This document shows, one piece after another, positions 35,111 to 48,538 of a stretch of 55,454 nt of DNA; position 1 is the first letter of the stretch; each line of letters begins with the position of its first letter. The position numbers were made by a program, and so were the translations under genes. Below the pieces are notes generated by a model, which worked only from the letters and a program-made list of their open reading frames with translations, searched no databases and was not told where the DNA came from. The stretch is from Symsagittifera roscoffensis (lineage: Eukaryota; Xenacoelomorpha; Acoela; Convolutidae): the NCBI RefSeq assembly GCF_963678635.1, contig NW_026971739.1, positions 64,001 to 119,454 on the forward strand. Reading direction: 5' to 3'.

Positions 35111-38090
35111 AAGTCGTGCCGTCAGTCTTTTCTTAAGTCGCGCCGCTTAAATCTTTTCTTAATTCGCGCCGCTTAAGTATTATCTTAAGTCGCATCGCTT
35201 AAGTCTTTTCTTCAGTCGCGCCGTCAGTCTTTTCATAAGTCGCGCGCTTAAGTCTATCTTAAGTCGCGCCGTTTAAGTATTTTCTTAAGTCGTGCCGTCA
35301 GTCTTTTCTTAAGTCGCGCACTTTAAGTCTTTTCTTAAGTAGCGCCGTTTAATTTTTTTCTTAAGTCGCGCCACTCAAGTCTTTTCCTAAGTCGCGCCGC
35401 TTAATTATTTTCCCAAGTCGCGCCACTCAAGTCTTTTCTCAAGTCGCGCCGCTCAAGTCTTTTCTTAAGTCGTGCCGTCAGGTTTTTCTTAAATTGCGCC
35501 TCTTATGACTTTTCTTAATTCGCGACGTTTAAATTTTTTCTTAAGTCGCGGCGCTTAAGTCTTTTCCTAAGTCGCGCCTTCAGTCTTTTGATAAATCGCG
35601 CCGCTTAAGTCTTTTTTAAGTCTTTTCTTAAGTCGCGCAGTTTAAGTATTTTTTTAAGTCGCGTCGTCAGTCTTTTCTTAAGTCGCGCCGCTTAAATCTT
35701 TTCTTAAGTCACGCAGCTTAAGTCTTTTCTTCAGTCGCGATGTCAGTCTTTTCAGAAGTCGCGCGCTTGCGTCTATCTTAAGTCGCGCCATTTAAGTATT
35801 TTCTTAAGTCGTGTCGTCAGTCTTTTCTTAAGTCGCGCTGCTTAAGTCTGATCTTAAGTCGCGCCGCTTAAGTATTTTTGCAAGTCGCGCCGCTTAAGTC
35901 CTTTCTTAAGTCGTGACGTCAGGTTTTTCTTAAATTGCGCCACTTATGACTTTTCTTAAGTCGCGCCGCTTAAGTCTTTTCTTAAGTCACACCGCTTAAG
36001 TATTTTCTTAAGTCGTGCCGTCAGTCTTTTCTTAAGTCGCGCTGCTTAAGTCTTATCTTAAGTCGCGCCGCTTAAGTATTTTCTTAAGTCGCGCCCTTTA
36101 AGACTTTTCTTAAGTCGCGCCGTCAGTTTTTTTCATAAGTCGCGCTGCTTAATTTTTTTCTTAAGTCGCGCCACTCAAGTCTTTTCTTAAGTCGCGCCCC
36201 TTAATTTTTTTCTTAAGTCGCGCCACTCAAGTCTTTTCCTAAGTCGTGCCGCTTAATTATTTTCCCAAGTCGCGCCACTCAAGTCTTTTCTCAAGTCGCG
36301 CCGCTTAAATCTTTTCCTAAGTCGTGCCTTCAGGTTTTTCTTAAATCGCGCCACTTATGACTTTTCTTAATTCGCGACGTTTAAACTTTTTCTTAAGTCG
36401 CGGCGCTTATGTCTTTTCTTAATTCGCGCCGTCAGTCTTTTGATAAGTCGCGCCGTCATTTTTTTCTTAAATCGCGCCGCTTAGGTATTTTTTAAGTCTT
36501 TTCTTAAGTCGCGCAGTTTAAGTATTTTCTTAAGTCGCGTATTCAGTTTTCTCGTAAGTCGCGCCACTTAAGTCTTTTCTTAAGTCGCGCCGCTTAAGTC
36601 TTTTCTTAAGTCGCGCCGTCAGTCTTTTCATAAGTCGCGCTGCTTAAGTCTTTTCTTAAGTCGCGCAGTTTAAGTATTTTCTTAAGTCGCGTAGTCAGTC
36701 TTTTCTTAAGTCGCGCCGCTTAAGTCTTTTCTTAAGTCGCGCCGCTTAAGTCTTTTCTTAATTCGCGCCGTCAGTCTTTTGATAAGTCGCGCCGTCAATT
36801 TTTTTTTAAATCACGCCGCTTAGGTCTTTTTTAAGTCTTTTCTTAAGTCGCGTAGTCAGTCTTTTCTTAAGTCGCGCCGCTTAAGTCTTTTCTTAAATCG
36901 CGCCACTTATGACTTTTCTTAATTCGCGACGTTTAAACTTTTTCTTAAGACGCGGCGCTTAAGTATTTTCTTAATTCGCGCCGTCAGTCTTTTGATAAGT
37001 CGCGCCGTCAATTTTTTTTAGATCGCGGCGCTTAAGTCTTTTTAAGTCTTTTCTCAATTCGCGCAGTTTAAGTATTTTCTTAAGTCGCGTCGTCAGTCTT
37101 TTCTTAAGTCGCGCCGCTTAAGTCTTTTCTTAAGTCGCGCCGCTTAAGTCTTTTCTTAAATCGCGACGCCTGTCATTTCTTAAAATGCGCAGCTTAAAAT
37201 TTTTTTAAAAGTCGCGCACTTTAAGTACTTTCTTAAGTCGGGCCGCTTATTTTTTTTCTTTAGTCGCGCCACTCATGTCTTTATTTAAGTCGCGCCGCTT
37301 AACTTTTTTCCTAAGTCGCGCCACTCAAGTCTTTTCTCAAGTCGCGCCACTCAAGTCTTTTCCTAAGTCGCGCCGCTTAATTATTTTCCCAAGTCGCGCC
37401 AATCAAGTCTTTTCTCAAGTCGCACCGCTTAAGTCTTTTCTTAAGTCGTGCCGTCAGGTTTTTCTTAAAACGCGCCACTTATGACTTTTCTTATTTCGCG
37501 ACGTTTAAATTTTTTCTTAAGTCGCGGCGCTTAAGTATTTTCTTAAGTCGCGTCGTCAGTCTTTTCTTAAGTCGCGCCGCTTAAGTCTTTTCTTAAGTCG
37601 CGCCGCTTAAGTCTTTTCTTAAATCGCGACGCCAGTCATTTCTTAAAATGCGCAGCTTAAAATTTTTTAAAGTCGCGCACTTTAAGTCTTTTCTTAAGTC
37701 GCGCCGCTGAATTTTTTTCTTAAGTCGCGCTACTCAAGTCTTTTCCTAAGTCGCGCCGCTTAATTATTTTCCCAAGTCGCGCCACTCAAGTCTTTTCTCA
37801 AGTCGCACCGCTTAAGTCTTTTCTTAAGTCGTGCCGTCAGATTTTTCTTAAAACGCGCCACTTATGACTTTTCTTATTTCGCGACGTTTAAATTTTTTCT
37901 TAAGTCGCGGCGCTTAAGTATTTTCTTAAGTCGCGTCGTCAGTCTTTTCTTAAGTCGCGCCGCTTAAGTATTTTCTTAAGTCGCGCCGCTTAAGTCTTTT
38001 CTTAAATCGCGACGCCAGTCATTTCTTAAAATGCGCAGCTTAAAAATTTTTAAAGTCGCGCACTTTAAGTCTTTTCTTAAGTCGCGCCGC
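35111..38090 (+). repeat. Minisatellite block rich in ACTCAAGT connectors
   Basis: Marked by ACTCAAGT connectors and the variant TTAAAATGCGCAGCTTAAAA near 37,181, 37,644 and 38,027 (spacings 463 and 383). Related sequence near 18,320 shows that distant parts of the array share variants. Confidence 0.7.
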
Positions 38091-38934
38091 TGAATTTTTT
38101 TCTTAAGTCGCGCTACTCAAGTCTTTACTTAAGTCGCGCCGCTTAACTTTTTTCTTAAGTCGCGCCGTTAGTCTTTTCTTAAGTCGCGCCGCTTAAGTAT
38201 TTCCTTAATCGAGCCGTCAATCTTTTCTTAAGTCGCGCCGCTGAAATCTTTTCTTGATTCGCGCCGTTAGTCTTTTCTTAAGTCGCGCCGCTTAAGTCTC
38301 TTCTTAAATCGCGCCGCTTGACTTGTTTATTAAGTTGCCCCGTCAGTCTTTTCTTAATTCGCGCCGTTTTAACATTTTCGTAAGTCACGCCACTCAAGCC
38401 TTTTCTTAAGTCGCGCCGTTTAAATTGTTTCTTAAGGCGCGCCATTAGTGTCTTCTTAAGTCTCGCCGCTTTACTCGTTTATTAACTCGCGCCGTCAGTC
38501 TTTTATTAAGTCGCGCCGCTTATGTCTTTTCTTAATTCGCGACGTTTAAACCTTTTCTTAAGTCGCGCCGCTTAAGTTTTTTTTAATAAGTCGCGCCGTC
38601 AATCTTTTCCTAAATCCCACCGTCAGTCTATTCTTAGGTCGCACCGCTTATGTCTTTTCTTAGGTCGGGCCGTCAGTTTTTTTTTCAAGTCGCGCCATTT
38701 AAACCCTTTCTTAAGTCTTTTCTTTAGTTGCGCCGCTTAAGTCTTTTCTTAAATCGAGCCGCTTAAGTATTTTCCTAAGTAGCGCTGTCAGTCTTTTCTT
38801 AAGTCGCGCCGCTTAAGTCTTTTCTTAAGTCGCGCCGTCAGTCTTTTCTTAAGTCGCGCCCGCAGTCTCTTCTTAAGTCTCGCCGCTTGACTCGTTTTTT
38901 AAGTCGCACTCAGTCTTTTCTTAAGTCGCGCCGC
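38091..38934 (+). repeat. 844-bp duplication, copy 1
   Basis: Starts at TGAATTTTTTTCTTAAGTCG (38,091), which reappears at 38,935. GAGCCGTCAA at 38,211 and 39,055 confirms the offset. The copies look near-identical. Confidence 0.88.
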
Positions 38935-39778
38935 TGAATTTTTTTCTTAAGTCGCGCTACTCAAGTCTTTACTTAAGTCGCGCCGCTTAACTTTTTTCCT
39001 AAGTCGCGCCGTTAGTCTTTTCTTAAGTCGCGCCGCTTAAGTATTTCCTTAATCGAGCCGTCAATCTTTTCTTAAGTCGCGCCGCTGAAATCTTTTCTTG
39101 ATTCGCGCCGTTAGTCTTTTCTTAAGTCGCGCCGCTTAAGTCTCTTCTTAAATCGCGCCGCTTGACTTGTTTATTAAGTTGCCCCGTCAGTCTTTTCTTA
39201 ATTCGCGCCGTTTTAACATTTTCGTAAGTCACGCCACTCAAGCCTTTTCTTAAGTCGCGCCGTTTAAATTGTTTCTTAAGGCGCGCCATTAGTGTCTTCT
39301 TAAGTCTCGCCGCTTTACTCGTTTATTAACTCGCGCCGTCAGTCTTTTATTAAGTCGCGCCGCTTATGTCTTTTCTTAATTCGCGACGTTTAAACCTTTT
39401 CTTAAGTCGCGCCGCTTAAGTTTTTTTTAATAAGTCGCGCCGTCAATCTTTTCCTAAATCCCACCGTCAGTCTATTCTTAGGTCGCACCGCTTATGTCTT
39501 TTCTTAGGTCGGGCCGTCAGTTTTTTTTTCAAGTCGCGCCATTTAAACCCTTTCTTAAGTCTTTTCTTTAGTTGCGCCGCTTAAGTCTTTTCTTAAATCG
39601 AGCCGCTTAAGTATTTTCCTAAGTAGCGCTGTCAGTCTTTTCTTAAGTCGCGCCGCTTAAGTCTTTTCTTAAGTCGCGCCGTCAGTCTTTTCTCAAGTCG
39701 CGCCCGCAGTCTCTTCTTAAGTCTCGCCGCTTGACTCGTTTTTTAAGTCGCACTCAGTCTTTTCTTAAGTCGCGCCAT
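38935..39778 (+). repeat. 844-bp duplication, copy 2
   Basis: Head-to-tail with copy 1. Its internal part is also the source or product of a second, larger duplication with a 1,329-bp offset. Confidence 0.88.
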
Positions 39779-41479
39779 TTATGTCATTACTAAAGTCGCG
39801 CCGTTTTAACATTTTCGTAAGTCACGCCACTCAAGTCTTTTCTCAAGTCGCGCCACTCAAGTCTTTTCCTAAGTCGCGCCGCTTAATTATTTTCCCAAGT
39901 CGCGCCACTCAAGTCTTTTCTCAAGTCGCACCGCTTAAGTCTTTTCTTAAGTCGTGCCGTCAGGTTTTTCTTAAATCGCGCCACTTATGACTTTTCTTAT
40001 TTCGCGACGTTTAAACTTTTTCTTAAGTCGCTGCGCTTAAGTATTTTCTTAAGTCGCGTCGTCAGTCTTTTCTTAAGTCGCGCCACTTAAGTCTTTTCTT
40101 AAGTCGCGCCGCTTGACTTGTTTATTAAGTTGCCCCGTCAGTCTTTTCTTAATTCGCGCCGTTTTAACATTTTCGTAAGTCACGTCAGTCTTTTCAACTA
40201 AGTCATGCTGATTAAATTTTCTTTTAAGTCCTGTCGCTTGAGTCGTTTCTTAAGTCGCGCCCTCAGTCTTTTCATAAGTCGTGCCACTTATGACTTTTCT
40301 TATTTCGCGACGTTTAAAATTTTTCTTAAGTCGCGCCGCTTAAGTCTTTTCTTAAGTCGCGCCGCTTAAGTATTTCCTTAATCGAGCCGTCAATCTTTTC
40401 TTAAGTCGCGCCGCTGAAATCTTTTCTTGATTCGCGCCGTTAGTCTTTTCTTAAGTCGCGCCGCTTAAGTCTCTTCTTAAATCGCGCCGCTTGACTTGTT
40501 TATTAAGTTGCCCCGTCAGTCTTTTCTTAATTCGCGCCGTTTTAACATTTTCGTAAGTCACGCCACTCAAGCCTTTTCTTAAGTCGCGCCGTTTAAATTG
40601 TTTCTTAAGGCGCGCCATTAGTGTCTTCTTAAGTCTCGCCGCTTTACTCGTTTATTAACTCGCGCCGTCAGTCTTTTATTAAGTCGCGCCGCTTATGTCT
40701 TTTCTTAATTCGCGACGTTTAAACCTTTTCTTAAGTCGCGCCGCTTAAGTTTTTTTTAATAAGTCGCGCCGTCAATCTTTTCCTAAATCCCACCGTCAGT
40801 CTATTCTTAGGTCGCACCGCTTATGTCTTTTCTTAGGTCGGGCCGTCAGTTTTTTTTTCAAGTCGCGCCATTTAAACCCTTTCTTAAGTCTTTTCTTTAG
40901 TTGCGCCGCTTAAGTCTTTTCTTAAATCGAGCCGCTTAAGTATTTTCCTAAGTAGCGCTGTCAGTCTTTTCTTAAGTCGCGCCGCTTAAGTCTTTTCTTA
41001 AGTCGCGCCGTCAGTCTTTTCTTAAGTCGCGCCGGCAGTCTCTTCTTAAGTCTCGCCGCTTGACTCGTTTTGTAAGTCGCGCTCAGTCTTTTCTTAAGTC
41101 GCGCCATTTATGTCATTACTAAAGTCGCGCCGTTTTAACCTTTTGGTAAGTCACGCCACTCAAGTCTTTTCTCAAGTCGCGCCACTCAAGTCTTTTCCTA
41201 AGTCGCGCCGCTTAATTATTTTCCCAAGTCGCGCCACTCAAGTCTTTTCTCAAGTCGCACCGCTTAAGTCTTTTCTTAAGTCGTGCCGTCAGGTTTTTCT
41301 TAAATCGCGCCACTTATGACTTTTCTTATTTCGCGACGTTTAAACTTTTTCTTAAGTCGCTGCGCTTAAGTATTTTCTTAAGTCGCGTCGTCAGTCTTTT
41401 CTTAAGTCGCGCCACTTAAGTCTTTTCTTAAGTCGCGCCGCTTGACTTGTTTATTAAGTTGCCCCGTCAGTCTTTTTTT
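39020..41479 (+). repeat. 1,329-bp period duplication
   Basis: About 1.13 kb from 39,020 matches the sequence from 40,349. Anchors are GAGCCGTCAA at 39,055 and 40,384, and ATGTCATTACTAAAGTCGCG at 39,781 and 41,110. The paired 69-codon open frames at those last positions are repeat by-products that happen to be duplicated. Confidence 0.87.
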
Positions 41480-44400
41480 AAGTCGCGCCGTTTAAATTGT
41501 TTCTTAACTCGCGCCATTAGTGTCTTCTTAAGTCTCGCCGCTTTACTCGTTTATTAACTCGCGCCGTCAGTCTTTTATTAAGTCGCGCCGCTTATGTCTT
41601 TTCTTAGGTCGCGCCGTCAGTTTTTTTTTCAAGTCGCGCCGTCAGTTTTTTCTTACGTCAGGCCGTTTAAGTCTTTTTTTGAGTCGCGCCATTTAAAACC
41701 CTTTCTTAAATCTTTTCTTAAGTTGCGCCGCTTAAGTCTTTTCTTAAATCGAGCCGCTTAAGTATTTTCCTAAGTAGCGCTGTCAGTCTTTTCTTAAGTC
41801 GCGCCGCTTAAATCTTTTCTTAAGTCGCGCCGTCAGTCTTCTCTTAAGTCGCGCCGGCAGTCTCTTCTTAAGTCTCGCCGCTTGACTCGTTTTTTAAGTC
41901 GCTCCGTCAGGCTTTTCTTAAGTCGCGCCATTTATGTCATTACTAAAGTCCTGCCGTTTTAACCTTTTCGTAAGTCACACCACTTAAGTCTTTTCTAAGT
42001 CGTGCCGCTTAAATCGTTTCTTAAGTCGTGCCATCAGTCTCTTCTGAAGTCCCGCCGCTTGACTCGTTTATTAAGTCGCGCCGTCAGTCTTTTATTAAGT
42101 CGCGCCGCTTATGTCTTTTCATAATTCGTGACGTTTAAACCTTTTCTTAAGTCGCGCCGCTTAAGTCTTTTTTCTTAATAAGTCGATCCGTCAATCTTTT
42201 CCTAAGTAACACCGTCAGCCTTTTATTACGTCGATCCGTCAATCTTTTCCTAAGTCGCGCCGCTTAAGTCTTTTCTTAAGTCGCGCCGCTTAAATTTTTT
42301 CCTAAGTCGCGCCACTCAAGTCTTTGCTCAAGTCGCGCCGCTTAAGTGTTTTCTTAAGTCGTGCCGTCAGTTTTTTCTTAAATTGCGCCATTCATGTCTT
42401 TTGTTAAGTCGTGCCATTTTAAACTTTTTCTAAGTCATGCCGATTAAATAGTCTTTAAAGTCCCTCAGTCTTTTCATAAGTCGCGCCACTTATGACTTTT
42501 CTTATTTCGCGCCGCTTAAGTCTTTCCTTAATCGAGCCGTCAGTCTTTTCTTAAGTCGCGCCGCTGAAGTATTTTCTTGATTCGCGCCGTCAGTCTTTTC
42601 TTAAGTCGCGCCGTCGGTCTCTTCCTAAGTCGCGCCGCTTGACTTGTTTATTAAGTTGCGCCGTCAGTCTTTTCTTAAGTCGTGCCATTTATGTCATTTT
42701 TTATTTCGCGCCGTTTTAACCTTTTCGTAAGTCACGCCACTCAAGCCTTTTCTTAAGTCGCGCCGCTTAAATTGTTTTTTAAGTCGCGCCATTAGTCTTT
42801 TTTTAAGTCTCGCCGCTTTACTCGTTTAATAACTCGCGCCGTCAGTCTTTTATTAAGTCGCGCCGCTTATGTCTTTTCTTAATTGGCAACGTTTAAACCT
42901 TTTCTTAAGTCGCGCCGCTTAAGTCTTTTCTTAATAAGTCGCGCCGTCAGTCTATTCTTAGGTCGCGCCGCTTATGTATTTTCTTAGGTCGCGCCGTCAG
43001 TTTTTTTCAAAGTCGCGCCGTCAGTTTTTTCTTAAGTCAGACCGTTTAAGTCTTTTTTTGAGTCGCGCCATTTAAACCCTTTCTTAAGTCTTTTCTCAAC
43101 TCGCGCCGCTTAAGTCTTTTCTTAACTCGAGCCGCTAAGTGTTTTCCTAAGTAGCGCTGTCAGACTTTTCTTAAGTCACTAACCTTTTCTAAACTTTTTC
43201 TAAGTAATGCCGATTAAGTATTCTTTTAAGTCCCTCAGTCTTTTCTTAAGTTGCGCCACTTATGACTTTTCTTATTTCGAGACGTTTAAACCTTTTCTTA
43301 AGTCGCGCCGCTTAAGTCTTTTCTTAATAAGTCGCGCCGTCAATCTTTTCCTAAATCCCACCCTCAGTCTATTCTTAGGTCGCGCCGTTTATGTCTTTTC
43401 TTAGGCCGCGCCGTCAGTTTTTTTTAAAAAAGTCGCGCCGTCAGTTTTTTTTTACGTCAGACCGTTTAAGTCTTTTTTGAGTCGTGCCATTTAAACCCTT
43501 TCTTAAGTCTTTTCTTAAGTCGCGCCGCTTAAGTCTTTTCTTAAATCGAGCCGCTTAAGTAGTTTTCTAAGTAGCGCTGTCAGTCTTTTCTTAAGTCGCG
43601 CTGCTTAAGTCTTTTCTTAAGTCGCGCCGTCAGCCTTTTCTTAAGTTGCACCGTCCGTCTCTTCTTAAGTCTCGCCGCTTGATTCGTGTATTAAGTCGCG
43701 CCGTCAGTCTTTTCTTAAGTCGCACCATTTATGTCATTACTAAAGTCGCGCCGTTTTAATCTTTTCGTAAGTCACGCCGCTTAAGTCTTTTCTTAAGTCG
43801 CGCCGCTTAAATCGTTTCTTAAGTCGCGCCATCAGTCTCTTCTGAAGTCCCGCCGCTTGACTCGTTTATTAAGTCGCGCCGTCAGTCTTTTATTTAGTCG
43901 CGCCGCTTATGTCTTTTCATAATTCGTGACGTTTAAACCTTTTCTAAAGTCGCGCCGCTGAAGTCTTCTTTCCTAATAAGTCGCTCCGTCAATCTTTTCC
44001 TAAGTAGCACCGTCAGCCTTTTATTACATCGCTGCGTCAATCTTTTCCTAAGTCCTGCCGCTTAAGTCTTTTTTTTTTAAAGTCGCGCCGCTTAAATCTT
44101 TTCTCAATCGAGCTGACAGTCTTTTCCTAAGTCGCGCCGCTGAAGTCTTTTCTGCAGTCGCGCGGTCAGTCTTTTCTTGAGTCGCACCGTCGGTCTCTTC
44201 TTAAGTCGCGCCGCTTGACTCGCTTATTAAGTTGTGCCGCCAGTCTTTTCTTAAGACGCGCCATTTATGTCATTACTCAAGTCGCGCCCTTTTAAGCTTT
44301 TCGTAAGGCACGCCGCTTAAGTCTTTTCTTAAGTCGCGCCGCTTAAATCGTTTCTTAAGTCGCGCCAACATTCTCTTCTTAAGTCTCGCCACTCGACTCG

Positions 44401-46111
44401 TTTATTAGGTCGCGCCGTCAGTCTTTTAATAAGTCGCGCCGCTGAAGTCTTTTCCTCATTCGCGACGTTTAAACCTTTTCTTAAGTCGCACCGCTTAAAA
44501 CTTTTCCTAATAAAAGTCGCGCCGCTTAAGTCTTTTCTTAAATCGAGCCGCTTAAGTATTTTCCTAAGTAGCGCTGTCAGTCTTTTCTTAAGTCGCGCCG
44601 CCTAGGTATTTTCTTAGGTCGCGCCGTCAGTCTTTTCTTAAGTTGCGCCGTCAGTCTCTTCTTAAGTCTCGCCGCTTGACTCGTTTCTTAAGTCGTGCCA
44701 TCAGTCTTTTATTAGGTCGCGCCGCTTTTGTCTTTTCACAATTCGTGACGTTTAAATCATTTCTTAGGTCGTGCCGCTTAAATATTTTCTTAATAAGTCG
44801 CGCTGTCAATCTTTTCCTAAGTCGCGCCGTCAGTCTCTTCTTAAGTCTCGCCGCTTGATTCGTTTATTAAGTTGCACCGTCAGGCTTTTCTTAAGTCGCG
44901 CCAATTATGTAATTACTAAAGTAGTGCCGTTTTAACCTTTTCGTAAGTCACGCCGCTTAAGTCTTTTCTTAAGTCGCGCCGCTTAAATCGTTTCTTAAGT
45001 CGCGCCATCAGTCTCTTCTGAAGTCCCGCCGCTTGACTCGTTTATTAAGTCGCGCAATCAGTTTTTTATTAAGTCTTGCCGCTAATGTCTTTTCATAATT
45101 CGTGACATTTAAACCTTTTCTTAAGTCGCGCCGCTTAAGTATTTTTTCGTAATAAGTCGCTCCGTCAATCTTTTCCTAAGTAGAGCCGTCAGCCTTTTAT
45201 TACATCGCTCCGTCAATCTTTTACTAAGTCGCGCCGCTCAAGTCTTTTCTTAAGTCGCGCCGCTTAAATCTTTTCTCAATCGAGCCGTCAGTCTTTTCCT
45301 AAGTCGCGCCGCTGAAGTCTTTCCTTAAGTCGCGCCGTCAGTCTTTTCTTGAGTCGCACCGTCAGTCTCTTCTTAAGTCTCGCCGCTTGACTCGCTTTTT
45401 AAATTGCGCCGCCAGTCTTTTCTTAAGTCGCGCCATTTATGTCATTACTCAACTCGCGCCCTTTTAACCTTTTCGTAAGGCACGCCGCTTAAGTCTTTTC
45501 TTAAGTCGCGCCGCTTAAACCGTTTCTTAAGTCGCGCCAACATTCTCTTCTTAAGTCTCGCCGCTTGACTCGTTTATTAAGTCGCGCCGTCAGTCTTTTA
45601 ATAAGTCGCGCCGCTTAAGTCTTTTCCTCATTCGCGACGTTTAAACCTTTTCTTAAGTCGCACCGCTTAAAACTTTTCCTAATAACTCGCGCCGTCAGTC
45701 TCTTCTTAAGTCTCACCGCTTATGTCATTTCTTAATTCGCGACGTTTGAACCTTTTCTTAAGCCGCGCAGCTTAAAACTTTTCCTAATAACTCGCGCCGT
45801 CAGTCTCTTCCTAAGACGCGCCGCTTGACTTGTTTATTAAGTTGCGCCGTCAGTCTTTTCTTAAGTCGCGCCATTTATGTCATTTTTTAATTCGCGCCGT
45901 TTTAACCTTTTCGTAAGTCACGCCACTCAAGCCTTTTCTTAAGTCGCGCCGCTTAAACTGTTTCTTAAGTCGCGCCATTAGTTCTTCTTAAGTCTCGCCG
46001 CTTTACTCGTTTATTAACTCGCGCCGTCAGTCTTTTATTGAGTCGCGTCGCTTACGTTTTTTCTTAATTCGCAACGTTTAAACCTTTTCTTAAGTCGCGC
46101 CGCTTAAGTCT
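41480..46111 (+). repeat. Minisatellite block with recurring ATTTATGTCATTACT module
   Basis: A module of about ten monomers recurs with variable spacing: an ATTTATGTCATT connector, then GTTTTAACCTTTTCGTAAG, then GCTTGACTCGTTTATTAAG. CTTCTGAAGTCCCGCC lies at 42,041, 43,839 and 45,015 (spacings 1,798 and 1,176). Confidence 0.7.
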
Positions 46112-47321
46112 TTTCTTAATAAGTCGCGTCGTCAATCTTTTCCTAAATCCCACCGTCAGTCTATTCTTAGGTCGCGCCGCTCATGTCTTGTCTTAGGTCG
46201 CGCCGTCAGTTTTTTTTAAAGTCGCGCCGCCAGTTTTTTCTTACGTCAGGCCGTTTAAGTCTTTTTTTGAGTCGCGCCATTCAAACTCTTTCTTAAGTCT
46301 TTTCTTAAGTCGCGCCGCTTAAGTCTTTTCTTAAATCGAGCCGTTTAAGTATTTTCCTAAGTAGCGCTCTCAGTCTTTTCTTAAGTCGCGCCGCTTAAGT
46401 CTTTTCTTAACTCGCGCCGTCAGTCTTTTCTTAAGTCGCACCGTCAGTCTCTTCTTAAGTCTCGCCGCTTGACTCGCTTATTAAGTTGAGCCGCCAGTCT
46501 TTTCTTAAGTCGCGCAATTTATGTCATTACTCAAGTCGCGCCCTTTTAACTTTTTTGTAAGGCACGTCGCTTAAGTCTTTTCTTAAGTCGCGCCGCTTAA
46601 ATCGTTTCTTATGTCGCGCCAACAGTCTCTTCTTAAGTCTCGCCGCTTGACTCGTTTATTAAGTCGCGCCGTCAGTCTTTTAATAAGTCGCGCCGCTTAA
46701 GTATTTTCTTCATTCGCGACGTTTAAACCTTTTCTTAAGTCGCACCGCTTAAAACGTTTCCTAATAACTCGCACCGTCAGTCTCTTCTTAAGTCTCGCCG
46801 CTTATGTCATTTCTTAATTCGCGACGTTTGAACCTTTTCATAAACCGCGCCGGTTAAAACTATTCCTAATAACTCGCGCCGTCAGTCTCTTCTTAAGTCT
46901 CGCCGCTTGATTCTTTTATTAAGTCGCGCTGTCATACTTTTCTTAAGTCGCGCCATTTTTGTCATCACTTAAGTCGCGCCGTTTTAACTTTTTTGTAAGT
47001 CGAGCCGCTTAAGTCTTTCTTAAGTCGCGCCGCTTAAATCGTTTCTTAAGTCGTGCCGTCAGTCTTTTATTAAGTCGCGCCGCTTATGTCTTTTCACAAT
47101 TCGTGACATTTAAACCTTTTTTTAAGTCGCGCCGCTTAAGTCTTTTCTTAATAAGTCGCGCTGTCAACCTTTTCCTGAGTCACGCCATCAGTCTTTTCTT
47201 AAGTCGCGCTGCTTAAATTTTGTTTTAGGTCGCGCCGCTTAAAATTTTGTTAAGTCGCGCCATCAGTCTTTTCTTAAGTCGCGCCGCTTAAGTCTTTTCT
47301 TAAATCACGCCGCTTAAATCA
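46112..47321 (+). repeat. 1,210-bp duplication, copy 1
   Basis: AAGTCGCGTCGTCAATC at 46,121 recurs at 47,331. The copies look almost identical. One visible difference is GCGCAATTTATG near 46,505 against GCGCCATTTATG near 47,715. Confidence 0.9.
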
Positions 47322-48538
47322 TTTCTTAATAAGTCGCGTCGTCAATCTTTTCCTAAATCCCACCGTCAGTCTATTCTTAGGTCGCGCCGCTCATGTCTTG
47401 TCTTAGGTCGCGCCGTCAGTTTTTTTTAAAGTCGCGCCGCCAGTTTTTTCTTACGTCAGGCCGTTTAAGTCTTTTTTTGAGTCGCGCCATTCAAACTCTT
47501 TCTTAAGTCTTTTCTTAAGTCGCGCCGCTTAAGTCTTTTCTTAAATCGAGCCGTTTAAGTATTTTCCTAAGTAGCGCTCTCAGTCTTTTCTTAAGTCGCG
47601 CCGCTTAAGTCTTTTCTTAACTCGCGCCGTCAGTCTTTTCTTAAGTCGCACCGTCAGTCTCTTCTTAAGTCTCGCCGCTTGACTCGCTTATTAAGTTGAG
47701 CCGCCAGTCTTTTCTTAAGTCGCGCCATTTATGTCATTACTCAAGTCGCGCCCTTTTAACTTTTTTGTAAGGCACGTCGCTTAAGTCTTTTCTTAAGTCG
47801 CGCCGCTTAAATCGTTTCTTATGTCGCGCCAACAGTCTCTTCTTAAGTCTCGCCGCTTGACTCGTTTATTAAGTCGCGCCGTCAGTCTTTTAATAAGTCG
47901 CGCCGCTTAAGTATTTTCTTCATTCGCGACGTTTAAACCTTTTCTTAAGTCGCACCGCTTAAAACGTTTCCTAATAACTCGCACCGTCAGTCTCTTCTTA
48001 AGTCTCGCCGCTTATGTCATTTCTTAATTCGCGACGTTTGAACCTTTTCATAAACCGCGCCGGTTAAAACTATTCCTAATAACTCGCGCCGTCAGTCTCT
48101 TCTTAAGTCTCGCCGCTTGATTCTTTTATTAAGTCGCGCTGTCATACTTTTCTTAAGTCGCGCCATTTTTGTCATCACTTAAGTCGCGCCGTTTTAACTT
48201 TTTTGTAAGTCGAGCCGCTTAAGTCTTTCTTAAGTCGCGCCGCTTAAATCGTTTCTTAAGTCGTGCCGTCAGTCTTTTATTAAGTCGCGCCGCTTATGTC
48301 TTTTCACAATTCGTGACATTTAAACCTTTTTTTAAGTCGCGCCGCTTAAGTCTTTTCTTAATAAGTCGCGCTGTCAACCTTTTCCTGAGTCACGCCATCA
48401 GTCTTTTCTTAAGTCGCGCTGCTTAAATTTTGTTTTAGGTCGCGCCGCTTAAAATTTTGTTAAGTCGCGCCATCAGTCTTTTCTTAAGTCGCGCCGCTTA
48501 AGTCTTTTCTTAAATCACGCCGCTTAAATCATTTCTTA
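47322..48538 (+). repeat. 1,210-bp duplication, copy 2
   Basis: Head-to-tail with copy 1. It ends at TAAATCATTTCTTAA, after which copy 1 continues AATAAGTCGCG while this copy continues AATTGCGCC. Confidence 0.9.
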
